From Carnobacterium funditum DSM 5970 (GTDB lineage Bacteria; Bacillota; Bacilli; Lactobacillales; Carnobacteriaceae): DNA of 64,000 nucleotides. The notes beneath the pieces were generated by a model. It had not been told where the DNA came from and did no database searches. It saw only the letters and a list, made by a program, of their open reading frames with translations. Shown in pieces: positions 40,461 through 49,097 of the stretch (the stretch's first letter is position 1; each line of letters begins with the position of its first letter). Location: positions 1,240,001 through 1,304,000 of the forward strand of contig NZ_JQLL01000001.1 in NCBI RefSeq assembly GCF_000744185.1. The letters are read 5' to 3'. The translations under genes and the position numbers were made by a program.

Positions 40461-40619
40461 ATTTTTTTAGACATATTATTCCATCCTTTTTTTATAGTGT
40501 TGGACTTCCTCACCTTGCTTAAATTTCTTATGATAAAGCATATCTATTAATTCTATTCTATCTTTGTGTAATGTTCATGCAACCCTTTGCAGTGCAATTG
40601 AAAAGGTGCAAACACAAAA

Positions 40620-40665
40620 AGAGAGCCTAGGGAAAAGTGAGGGTTCACTTTTCCCTAGGCTCTCT
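40620..40665 (-). terminator. Terminator after phoPR
   Basis: A perfect 21-bp stem (arms 40620-40640 and 40645-40665, containing GCCTAGGGAAAAGTGA) has a GGGT loop. TTTTTGTG follows on the minus strand. It is one of the two longest perfect stems in the window and lies just past the phoR stop. Confidence 0.88.
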
Positions 40666-40672
40666 ACTACTG

Positions 40673-42451
40673 TTATAGATGACGCAGCGGAAACGTTACT
40701 GTAAAGGTTGTTCCTAAACCAACTTTACTCCTTACCGTAATTGTACCATTAAAGTTTTCAACCAAGTATTTTACAATGGATAAGCCTAATCCAGTCCCAC
40801 CTGAATTACGACTTCTGCCTTTATCTACTCGGTAAAAACGTTCAAAAATACGATTTATTTCGTCATCAGGGATACCCATCCCATTATCACTAATCATAAC
40901 AATCGCCTGATCTTTTGTTTTTTTGAGTGTGACATTTATCGTTCCACCAGATTTTGTATAAATAACAGCATTATCAATTAAGTTTGCTAGAATCTGTTTC
41001 AAGCGATCTTTATCACCCTCAATTTCAACATCCTCTTCTTCGATTAAATTCATTGTAATTTTTTTTTGCTCAGCTTTTTGTTTTACTAATTTAAATGTGG
41101 ATAAGACTGCATCTTTAACAACTACTTTTTCAGAGGCAAGTGGAACTTGCCTCTGCTCTAGTTTAGATAATTCCAAGATATCATTTACCAGTAGATCTAA
41201 TCGTGTACTTTCTTCTAACATAATTTCTAAAAATTGTTTCAATATTACCTTATCTTCCATAGCTCCATCTAGCAAGGTTTCTGAAAAACCCTTTAAGGCT
41301 GTTACTGGAGTTCTTAACTCATGGGAAGCATTGGTAACAAAATCCGTTCGGACTTTTTCTAAACGCCGGATTTCTGTAATATCATATAATAAAACAATTA
41401 AATTCATATCATCTTTAGTCTTTCCAGCTATGGGGACAATGTTGGCATCGACTATTCGCTCAGCAGGAAAATAAAAATAAATTTCTTTATTTTGAATTTC
41501 TTTTTTACGATAAGTTTTTTCAATTAAATGACTTAAACCATAACTCTTTGTAGCCTCAACATACGATTTACCCAGTAATTTGCTACTGTCCATATCAAAA
41601 ATTTGGCACATTGCAGGATTAACTATTTGAATGTTGCCCTCTTCATCCAACTGCATAACACCAATCACTAGATGATTAATCAACTCATTGATCCGCTCTT
41701 TGTTTTGAGTGATTTCTTGCATTTGATTTTCTAAACTCTCAGCTAACTCATTGATAGTTTGACCAAGTTTATTTACTTCGCCGTAGCCATTCCCTCTAAA
41801 ACGTGCTTCATACTGATTACTAGATAATTTCCTTGCTACGTTCATAACTTCTTCGATGGGTTTAGCAATATATTTTGCAGTTAAAAAAGTAATGCCTGCT
41901 GTCAATAACAATGCTAAAATGCTAAATGTCAAAATAGACTGCAGAATTTGCCCATTTAATTGGTTCATTTCTGCTAATGGCTTAGCTAAACGAAGGACAC
42001 CTATCAACTGCCCGGACTGATCTATTATTGGCTGCGCAACATAATAAAGTGTTTTTTTGGTCGTTTCACTTATTCTAGTAGCTGTTCCTTGGGGTTCTCC
42101 CTTTATTATTGCTTGTATCTCTTCACGGTTACGATGATTTTCTAACGATGTATCATCATCTATTGCAGAATCATAAATAACTACACCTTTTAAATCAATC
42201 AACGTAATTCGTTGATTGGTATATTCTTTTACTTTCAATGCTTGTTTTTTCAAATCAGGAAAAGCAAGTCTATCTTCTACTACACCATTAAAGTTACTTA
42301 AAACTAGTTTAGACTGTCCTATTAAATCTTCTTGTTGACTCTCAGTTGCATAGTTTTGCATTAATCGAGTTGAAAAAAAAACCACACATCCTCCAAAAAT
42401 AATGAACAATGCCATAAAAATAGTCAAAACTTGAGTTTGCATCTTTTTCAT
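40673..42451 (-). CDS. phoR: Phosphate sensor histidine kinase PhoR
   Basis: A membrane kinase that controls PhoP according to phosphate supply. The 592-residue protein has a first helix (about 10-30), an extracytoplasmic sensor domain (about 31-170), a second helix (about 171-192), HAMP (about 195-245), PAS (about 255-360), a HisKA motif FVTNASHELRTPVTAL with H377, and HATPase boxes (NLIDNAV, DNGMGIP, GTGLGLSIVK). It overlaps phoP by 4 bases. The pst operon it regulates lies immediately downstream, beyond the relic. Confidence 0.94.
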   Translation of the reverse strand: MKKMQTQVLTIFMALFIIFGGCVVFFSTRLMQNYATESQQEDLIGQSKLVLSNFNGVVEDRLAFPDLKKQALKVKEYTNQRITLIDLKGVVIYDSAIDDDTSLENHRNREEIQAIIKGEPQGTATRISETTKKTLYYVAQPIIDQSGQLIGVLRLAKPLAEMNQLNGQILQSILTFSILALLLTAGITFLTAKYIAKPIEEVMNVARKLSSNQYEARFRGNGYGEVNKLGQTINELAESLENQMQEITQNKERINELINHLVIGVMQLDEEGNIQIVNPAMCQIFDMDSSKLLGKSYVEATKSYGLSHLIEKTYRKKEIQNKEIYFYFPAERIVDANIVPIAGKTKDDMNLIVLLYDITEIRRLEKVRTDFVTNASHELRTPVTALKGFSETLLDGAMEDKVILKQFLEIMLEESTRLDLLVNDILELSKLEQRQVPLASEKVVVKDAVLSTFKLVKQKAEQKKITMNLIEEEDVEIEGDKDRLKQILANLIDNAVIYTKSGGTINVTLKKTKDQAIVMISDNGMGIPDDEINRIFERFYRVDKGRSRNSGGTGLGLSIVKYLVENFNGTITVRSKVGLGTTFTVTFPLRHL

Positions 42452-43167
42452 AGTTTCGGAGCCTCAAACTTGTATCCAAAACCTCTTACTGTACGAATAT
42501 AAACTGGATTTTTAGTATCGGTTTCAATTTTTTCTCTGATATGACTGATATGAGCATCTACAATTCTAGTTTCTCCTATATAATCGAAATTCCATATCGC
42601 GTTTAATAATTGTTCACGACTTAAAACACGATTTATTCGTTTCGACATATACAATAAAAGTTCGAACTCTTTTGGAGTCAACTCAATAGGTTCTTTGCGA
42701 ACCGTCACTTTATATTGACTAGGGAATATGCAAATCTCTCCAATTGTTAGTTTCTCACTATTGTCTTCTTTTTTTTCTATCTTTTCTTTAGCCGCCAACT
42801 GAGGTTGAATGCGCCTCATGATAGCTTTCATTCTAGCTAAAACTTCTCGTGGACTAAACGGTTTAGTCATATAATCATCTGCACCTAGTTCTAGCCCTAT
42901 AATCTTGTCTAATTCATCATCTTTAGCCGTTAAAATCATAATGGGTGTATCAATCTTCTCTTGGCGCAACTTTTTGCAAACTTCCATACCGTTCATTAAA
43001 GGCATCATCAAATCCAAAATAATAAAATCATACTTGTTAGCTAGAGCTAATGAATAGCCTGCTAGTCCGTCTAATGCTGTCTGTACTTGATACCCTTCTT
43101 TTTCTAAATTAAAAGTTAGTAGAGTCAATATCGATTGTTCATCATCAACAATTAAAACTTTTTTCAT
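42448..43167 (-). CDS. phoP: Response regulator PhoP (OmpR/PhoB family)
   Basis: The 239-residue protein has a receiver domain (IVDDEQS, phospho-acceptor D52 in IILDLMMP, Lys in MTKPFSPREV). A C-terminal winged helix carries ELTPKEFELLLYMSKRINRVLSREQLL and VRGFGYKFE. With PhoR it should activate pstS through the TTTACA boxes found upstream of that gene. It lies 42 bases after the PDZ protein gene. Confidence 0.93.
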   Translation of the reverse strand: MKKVLIVDDEQSILTLLTFNLEKEGYQVQTALDGLAGYSLALANKYDFIILDLMMPLMNGMEVCKKLRQEKIDTPIMILTAKDDELDKIIGLELGADDYMTKPFSPREVLARMKAIMRRIQPQLAAKEKIEKKEDNSEKLTIGEICIFPSQYKVTVRKEPIELTPKEFELLLYMSKRINRVLSREQLLNAIWNFDYIGETRIVDAHISHIREKIETDTKNPVYIRTVRGFGYKFEAPKL

Positions 43168-43209
43168 AGCTTTCCTCCATCTGATAATTTCAACTTCTTA
43201 TATTCTTTT

Positions 43210-44409
43210 TTATTTATTTGAAAGTAGCACTATCCCGATTTCATGTGGTGAATCTGCATAAAGCGCAGTCTCAGTTAATCTCAACTCTCCATCTGGACCT
43301 TTTATTTTCAAATGACAATAAACACTGTTCTTCGATAAGGCTTGGTAAAAGTCATCTTCCGTTTCTAATTCTTGATTATTACATGAAATTAAGGTATCTC
43401 CTACAATCACACCCATTTTTTCAGCTGGTGTATCCGGGCGAACTGCAATAACTTTCATTCCTTCATTTGCTGCTCCAAATAAAAACGTCCAATTATTTTC
43501 ACGACGACGATGACGGTACAAAATAATCATTCCACCTACAGGTAATAGGATTAATCCTGCAAGCCCTGCATAAATACTCCATATAGAGCCAACGGCAGCT
43601 AGACTTGTTAAGATTGTTAATACAACAAAATCTTTAACTAACACACGCACGGCTTCCTTAGGCAGCTGTGTATGAACTGTTATGCGCATCCCTACTAGTA
43701 CTGGCAATAAGAAAAAAGAATAGTTCTGATTTCCAAGTGCAAATACAGGCCACCAATCAAAAAATGCTCCAAAACTTTCACCGGGAATAACGACTAATAA
43801 CGGAATAACCCAAAAAGGTTTAATTTGATAACGCGCTATCTTTTTGCCACGTTTCGTTTTTAAGAACCAAGGTGTTAACTTTTTGGGTGATTCTTTTTTA
43901 ATAACGAGTAGTGACATACCTAATAAGAATACTGTTATCAAAAGTATATTTGTTACTAAATTAGAATTAACCCATTGTAGTTGTTCTAAAGGTTGATACC
44001 ATCCTTTAGGCAAAAAACTGAAAGAAAATTCAATTCCAAGGGCTTTTACACCAAGTAAAACAAGTGTGGTTAAAGAAAAAGTGAAAAGTGGGCTAATAAA
44101 ACGATAACCAATAAGTAACAATAAAATAGCTACTATTTCATAAACAATAATCCAATCCATTGTGATAGGAATCCCTATTGCAATGCTCAATACGGACCCA
44201 ATTAATCCCGCAATCAAACCAAATAACAAAAACTGTTTTAATTCAAACAGTTCTTTATAGATTGCTACCCGGTGATTTGACCTTTCATTCTTTATTCTTT
44301 TATAACTTGTACTAATTGCTAAAATCAATCCTATTAAAAATACCGGTTGAATAAAGAATACTAGTACCGCTATCAAAAAGTTTAGTATCAGTTGCATATA
44401 CATTTTCAT
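43210..44409 (-). CDS. MinJ-like multi-pass membrane protein with C-terminal PDZ domain
   Basis: The 399-residue protein has about eight hydrophobic helices in residues 1-300 and a PDZ domain at the C-terminus (VIAVRPDTPAEKMGVIVGDTLISCNNQELETEDDF, split here by description only: binding groove about 310-390). No protease motif is present. The layout is that of MinJ, which bridges DivIVA and MinD in B. subtilis division. The neighbours ftsEX and a PcsB-like hydrolase support a division role. The start could be the first, third or fifth codon, all ATG. Confidence 0.78.
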   Translation of the reverse strand: MKMYMQLILNFLIAVLVFFIQPVFLIGLILAISTSYKRIKNERSNHRVAIYKELFELKQFLLFGLIAGLIGSVLSIAIGIPITMDWIIVYEIVAILLLLIGYRFISPLFTFSLTTLVLLGVKALGIEFSFSFLPKGWYQPLEQLQWVNSNLVTNILLITVFLLGMSLLVIKKESPKKLTPWFLKTKRGKKIARYQIKPFWVIPLLVVIPGESFGAFFDWWPVFALGNQNYSFFLLPVLVGMRITVHTQLPKEAVRVLVKDFVVLTILTSLAAVGSIWSIYAGLAGLILLPVGGMIILYRHRRRENNWTFLFGAANEGMKVIAVRPDTPAEKMGVIVGDTLISCNNQELETEDDFYQALSKNSVYCHLKIKGPDGELRLTETALYADSPHEIGIVLLSNK

Positions 44410-44700
44410 CCTCTCAGCTTCAGTTAGTTCATTTTTATTTAATTAATTATTTCTAATTTGAAGAATTAAATTCTGCTATTTCAAAAAATGAACTAGATAA
44501 GGTTTGCTTTCTTATAGCGTACCTATTTTAGGGGTAAATGTAAAATAGAAATGTGCTTTATTTTCAAGTTATTAAAAAATAATGTTAATAAAAATAAAAA
44601 AACTGAGATAAAAACACTTATTAGTGGTTTTCCTCAGCTTTTTAAATCGCATTTAGGTACGAAGATTTTTTATTTGTTTCGTTAGAAAGGAAGAAAACAA
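44410..44700 (-). other. Leader and promoter of the PDZ gene; 12-bp inverted repeat
   Basis: No gene is visible. A minus-strand promoter has TTTACC (44539-44534) and TATAAG (44517-44512) 16 bases apart. Its transcript would include a perfect 12-base inverted repeat, TAGTTCATTTTT at 44425-44436 and AAAAATGAACTA at 44485-44496. These arms enclose 48 bases with an inner GAATTTAATTC palindrome and lie just before the ribosome site. Confidence 0.5.
44603..44636 (-). terminator. Terminator after the PcsB-like gene
   Basis: CTGAG and CTCAG outer arms with an inner CACT/AGTG loop stem are followed by seven T on the minus strand. Confidence 0.75.
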
Positions 44701-45885
44701 CTATTCATTTACTCGTCCATATCCAACTACGTATTGTCCCCAATAATATTGGTTAATTTGTGCTACTGCTACACCTGAAGAAGTTTGTGCTCCAATAAAA
44801 CTACCATTTCCTAAGTAAATACCAACATGATCAATACTTCCTGTTTGGTTAAAGAATACTAAGTCACCAGGTTTTGCTTCAGATTGAGAAACTTTTGTTG
44901 ATGCAGAGTATTGTGCACTTGCAGTACGTGGCAAGCTAACTCCAGCTGCACTAAATGCATATTGAGTGAAACCTGAGCAATCGAAACCTGCAGTGGTTAC
45001 TCCACCATACAAATAGGGTGTCCCTTGAACTCCAAAGGCTGCTCCTTGAACACTTCCCCAAGAACCTCCTGAAATTGGAAGAGATACGGCTGTTGCTACT
45101 TTAGGTTTCTTTTGAGTGGTTGCTACTATTTTTTCTGCTGTAGCTTTTTCTGATGTAGTGCTCGTATTTACAACTCTAGCATTTTTAGCTTCCGCAAGCT
45201 CTCTTGCTGCTTTTTCAGCATTTTCTTTCGTTGCTAGTAGCTGTGTTTTTTCCTTTTCAACTGACGATTTTTCAGCTGCAATAGTTGCTACAACAGCCTC
45301 TTTTTCTAATTGTTGTTGCATTAAATCTGTTTTAGCAGCCTCCAATTTAGCAGCTAAGACCGTTTGGCTTTTTAGATTTTCTTCATTTTCAGTTTTTTTC
45401 TCTGTAACTAAAGCTTTATCTTCAGCTTGTTGTTTAACTAAGTCTTGATTAGCGGAAACTAATTTAGATACAACATCTGCGCGACCTAGAACATCTGAAA
45501 AAGATTCAGATTCTAATAAAAAATCAACATAATTTTGAGTGTAACCATTTACTTGAACTGTACGAGCTTGTTCGGCTAACTTTTCTTCTCGTTCAGTAAT
45601 AGCTGCATTTAAACCCTCTATTTGTTGGCTTAACTCTTTTAATGTTTTTTGAGTAGTGCTCATCTCAGCCATCAACAAAGCAGCATTTGCTTCATTTTTA
45701 GAGATATGATTTGTGATATCTGCTAATTCATTTGTTACAGCTTTTTTTTCACTCTCAAATTTTGTGATATTTTCATTTGTCGCGTTAATGTTATTCCCAA
45801 CCTCTGCTTTGGCTGATAATGGTGCTAGATAAGTTGTGGCACCTATTGTCGCCGTTAAGAAAAGAGTTATTAGCTTCTTATTCAA
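44701..45885 (-). CDS. Secreted PcsB-like NlpC/P60 peptidoglycan hydrolase
   Basis: A 394-residue exported protein. It has a signal peptide (about 1-27, cleavage after SAKA), a long coiled-coil region (about 35-235) like that of PcsB/CwlO, a short linker, and an NlpC/P60 domain (about 275-394). The catalytic Cys303 lies in FDCSGF and His353 in DHVGIYL. Such proteins are activated at the septum by FtsEX through their coiled coil. The gene lies 38 bases after ftsX, which supports that partnership. Confidence 0.88.
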   Translation of the reverse strand: MNKKLITLFLTATIGATTYLAPLSAKAEVGNNINATNENITKFESEKKAVTNELADITNHISKNEANAALLMAEMSTTQKTLKELSQQIEGLNAAITEREEKLAEQARTVQVNGYTQNYVDFLLESESFSDVLGRADVVSKLVSANQDLVKQQAEDKALVTEKKTENEENLKSQTVLAAKLEAAKTDLMQQQLEKEAVVATIAAEKSSVEKEKTQLLATKENAEKAARELAEAKNARVVNTSTTSEKATAEKIVATTQKKPKVATAVSLPISGGSWGSVQGAAFGVQGTPYLYGGVTTAGFDCSGFTQYAFSAAGVSLPRTASAQYSASTKVSQSEAKPGDLVFFNQTGSIDHVGIYLGNGSFIGAQTSSGVAVAQINQYYWGQYVVGYGRVNE

Positions 45886-45923
45886 TTTTTTTGTCCTCCG
45901 TTTTTCCTAAATGCTATTTTTGA

Positions 45924-46811
45924 TTACACTTTTAAAAATCTTCTGATTGAAATGGATGACCCTATAGCTCCAATTACTATTCCTACAGCCAACATTGCGC
46001 CGCCGATTTGATATAAGAACGGGATAGGTGTCAGTAATGCAAAGTACGTTCCTGATAAATAAGTTGTTCCAATATCATAAATGGTTACATAAAGGAAAGT
46101 GATAAAGGCTACTGGAATAACTGATCCAATAAAACCAATTAATGCTCCTTCAATTAAAAATGGCCATCTGATAAACCAGTTTGTTGCTCCAACTAACTTC
46201 ATAATTTCAATCTCTGTTTTACGAGACATAATCGTAATTCGAATGGTATTAGAAATTAAGAAAACTGCCGTCAAAACTAAAGCACCAATGATGACTACTC
46301 CTACATTCCTAACCGTATTCATAGTCTTGAACAAGTTATCTGCTGTTGCCCCACCGTAATTCACTTTAGCTACATGCTCTAGTGTTTCAGATTTTTCTGC
46401 AACTGCCGCAGTATTTTCAGGCGAAGCGGTATTTACAATAAATACGTCATATAGTGGATTGTCATCGCCTTGGAAGAGGTTAAATTCGTTACCATAACTT
46501 CCAACCACTTGTTTCAGTTCACTTTCTCTACTAGAAAACTCAACTGTATCTACATTATCTAAAGCTGTTAGTTCAGTTTCTAATTTTTTTTGCTCTTTTT
46601 CATCAGCAGCTAAATCAATATAAACTCGAACGCTCACATCATTCTCGATATCAGTTGCTAATTTATTCACATTCATCAGCATAGCCACAAATGATCCAAC
46701 CAATAGCAAGGTTACTGCTACTGCACTGACCGCTGCAAGAGACATCCAGCCGTTTCTTTTCAGACTTTTCAAACTTTCAACGATGTGTCTTTTTATTGTT
46801 CTAAATTTCAT
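45924..46811 (-). CDS. ftsX: Cell division ABC transporter permease-like protein FtsX
   Basis: The 295-residue membrane protein starts MKFRTIKRHIVESLKSLKRNGWMSL at 46811; the longer upstream frame is inside ftsE. It has four helices, an extracellular domain between the first two (about 60-160), and the C-terminal FtsX segment SNTIRITIMSRKTEIEIMKLVGAT. With FtsE it drives peptidoglycan hydrolases rather than transport. It overlaps the ftsE stop by 11 bases, and its GGAAGGAG ribosome site lies in ftsE. Confidence 0.96.
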   Translation of the reverse strand: MKFRTIKRHIVESLKSLKRNGWMSLAAVSAVAVTLLLVGSFVAMLMNVNKLATDIENDVSVRVYIDLAADEKEQKKLETELTALDNVDTVEFSSRESELKQVVGSYGNEFNLFQGDDNPLYDVFIVNTASPENTAAVAEKSETLEHVAKVNYGGATADNLFKTMNTVRNVGVVIIGALVLTAVFLISNTIRITIMSRKTEIEIMKLVGATNWFIRWPFLIEGALIGFIGSVIPVAFITFLYVTIYDIGTTYLSGTYFALLTPIPFLYQIGGAMLAVGIVIGAIGSSISIRRFLKV

Positions 46812-47490
46812 ATCCGTAGTCTCCTTCCAATTGGTCTCGGACAATGCGTCCATTCTCAACCGCAAGTACACGGTGTTTAACGACATTTACGATTTGGCTA
46901 TTATGAGTTGCCATAATAACGGTTGTTCCTTGATTATTGATTTCTTCTAGAATTGCCATGATTTCCATTGAGGTATCAGGATCCAAGTTTCCAGTCGGTT
47001 CGTCGGCAATCAATACACGCGGCATATTAGCGATTGCTCTAGCAATTGCTATCCGTTGTTGTTCTCCACCAGATAATTCAGTTGGGAACATTTTAATTTT
47101 ATGTTTCAAGCCAACTAACTCCAACACTTCTAAAACACGTTTTTTGATTACTTTAGGACTTTTCTCAACTACTTCCATTGCGTACGCAATGTTTTCATAG
47201 ACAGTCATTCTTGGTAATAATTTAAAGTCTTGGAAAACTACACCAACATGTCGTCTCAAATAGGGAATATCTTTATCCTTCATAGTTACTAAATCAAATT
47301 CTCCAACTTTGATTGTACCTTTCGTTGCTCTTTCTTCACGGTACATCATTTTTATAAACGTTGACTTACCAGCTCCACTCGGGCCAACAACATAAACAAA
47401 TTCACCTTGTTCAATGCGAACGGTTAATCCATTAACTGCAGTAATACCATTGGGATACTTTTTGTAGACATTTAGCATTTCAATCATCAT
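46801..47490 (-). CDS. ftsE: Cell division ATP-binding protein FtsE
   Basis: The 229-residue ABC ATPase has Walker A GPSGAGKS, Q-loop VVFQDFKLLPRMTVYENIAYAM, signature LSGGEQQRIAIARAIA and Walker B VLIADEPTGNLDP. It forms a complex with FtsX and transmits ATP hydrolysis to the PcsB-like hydrolase encoded next. The start is MM; either Met could be used. Confidence 0.97.
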   Translation of the reverse strand: MMIEMLNVYKKYPNGITAVNGLTVRIEQGEFVYVVGPSGAGKSTFIKMMYREERATKGTIKVGEFDLVTMKDKDIPYLRRHVGVVFQDFKLLPRMTVYENIAYAMEVVEKSPKVIKKRVLEVLELVGLKHKIKMFPTELSGGEQQRIAIARAIANMPRVLIADEPTGNLDPDTSMEIMAILEEINNQGTTVIMATHNSQIVNVVKHRVLAVENGRIVRDQLEGDYGYEI

Positions 47491-47902
47491 ATCACCTAAC
47501 TTTTTTTAATTTTCTTATTTGAGTTTGTTTTTTGTTTTCAATTACTGTTTTTGGATAAGGGACTATTTATATACGGTATAGAGATTATGAACGACTTTCC
47601 GTCATTTAATGCTTACTCATTATAGCACTCAAAAAAACAATGTCTGTTGTAGTTTGTTTACAAATACATTTCATTGCGTCACATTACTGTAATGAAGTGT
47701 ATTATTTAGATGCAAATTGTATTAATCATTCTCATTTACCACTTAATTATCATTTATAACAATAAATAGGGATAGAAACATCTATATTTTTTATTTATTC
47801 AGTTATATTTGGGTTTAGATATCATTCATTTTTTTTATTTACAAAAAAAAAAATCTGTCAATGGATAATAATTGACAGAAATTTGACAGAGCTCATCTAA
47901 TC
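47491..47902 (-). other. 412-bp prfB-ftsE intergenic region
   Basis: No gene is visible. It holds the prfB terminator (separate entry) and, near 47619-47627, an extended -10 TGCTATAAT on the minus strand that would start the ftsEX transcript with a leader of about 120 nt. The rest is AT-rich with no strong structure. Confidence 0.5.
47854..47879 (-). terminator. Terminator after prfB
   Basis: TCTGTCAAT and ATTGACAGA form a perfect 9-bp stem with an 8-base loop, followed by eleven T on the minus strand. Confidence 0.88.
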
Positions 47903-49013
47903 TTAATTATCTGGTGCTAACGTACTTCTTAAATAGGCTTGAATGAAAGAATCAATGTCTCCATCCATTACATTCGTAATGTTACCTGTTTCGTGGTTTG
48001 TCCGATGATCTTTGACCATCGTATATGGATGGAAAACATAAGATCTAATTTGAGATCCCCAACCTATTTCCTTTTGTTCTCCCCTGATTTCAGCCATTTC
48101 CTTTTCTTTCTTTTCAATATCTAGTTGATGCAATTTAGCTTTTAACATCCCCATAGCTTGATCTCGGTTTTTCATTTGTGAGCGTTGAGCTTGGCTTGCT
48201 ACAACAATTCCAGTTGGAATATGTGTAATCCGAATGGCAGAATCTGTTTTATTAATGTGCTGTCCGCCAGCTCCACTCGCGCGATAAGTATCTACTCTCA
48301 AATCATCTGAGTTGATTTCAATATCTATATCTCCTTCTAATTCCGGGATAACATCAATAGAGACAAAAGAAGTATGTCTTCTTCCGGCTGAATCGAATGG
48401 TGAGATACGAACTAGACGATGAACACCTTTTTCAGCTTTCAGGTAACCATAGGCATTGTGTCCTTTAATCAATAAAGTCACACTTTTTATTCCTGCTTCA
48501 TCTCCAGCTTGATAATCAAGAGTGTCAACTTTAAACCCTCTTTTATCAGCCCACCGGGTATACATACGTAGCAACATGCTACCCCAGTCTTGTGATTCTG
48601 TTCCCCCAGCTCCAGGATGTAATTCAAGTATCGCATTATTTTTATCGTACGGTTCGCTTAAAAGCATATCTAATTCATATTGCTCAAGCGTCTTAAAGAA
48701 ATCTGTACTTTCTTTTTCTAATTCTTCTTCTAAATCTGGGTCTTTTTCTTCTTTGACCATTTCAAGCATGAGCTCTAATTCTTCTTGCTTTTCTTCTAAT
48801 TGCTTAAAACTTGTATAGGTTTCTTTCATAACGTTCGCTTCATTAATTAAAGCTTGCGCTTTTTGCGCATTATCCCAAAAAGTAGGTTCTGTCATTTTGT
48901 GATCAAATCCAGCAATATTTTGTTCCATATTTTCTAAGTCAAAGAGACCTCCTGAAGCCTGCAATTTTTTCCTTTGCTGCTTCTACTTTATTTCTAATTT
49001 CGCTTATTTCCAT
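47903..49013 (-). CDS. prfB: Peptide chain release factor 2, with programmed +1 frameshift
   Basis: Releases chains at UGA and UAA codons. Translation starts at the ATG at 49013 ([20 protein letters not shown]) and reaches an in-frame TGA at codon 25 (48941-48939). The shift site reads AGGAGG-TCT-CTT-TGA-C: an internal Shine-Dalgarno, a slippery CTT and the stop. Skipping one T continues as LDLENMEQ and gives a 369-residue protein. The GGQ loop ([16 protein letters not shown]) and the SPF tripeptide are intact. This is the classic autoregulation in which scarce RF2 favours the shift. Confidence 0.97.
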
Positions 49014-49047
49014 TTTTATTACCCCTTATTAAAAATTATTTAGTGAG

Positions 49048-49080
49048 AAAAACACGATTTGCTAATCAAATCGTGTTTTT
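49048..49080 (-). terminator. Terminator between secA and prfB
   Basis: AAAAACACGATTTG and CAAATCGTGTTTTT form a perfect 14-bp stem with a 5-base loop. Both ends are A/T tracts, so the minus strand has a TTTTT tail. It lies between the secA stop and the prfB ATG. Confidence 0.82.
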
Positions 49081-49097
49081 CTTTTTTAACTTTTAGT

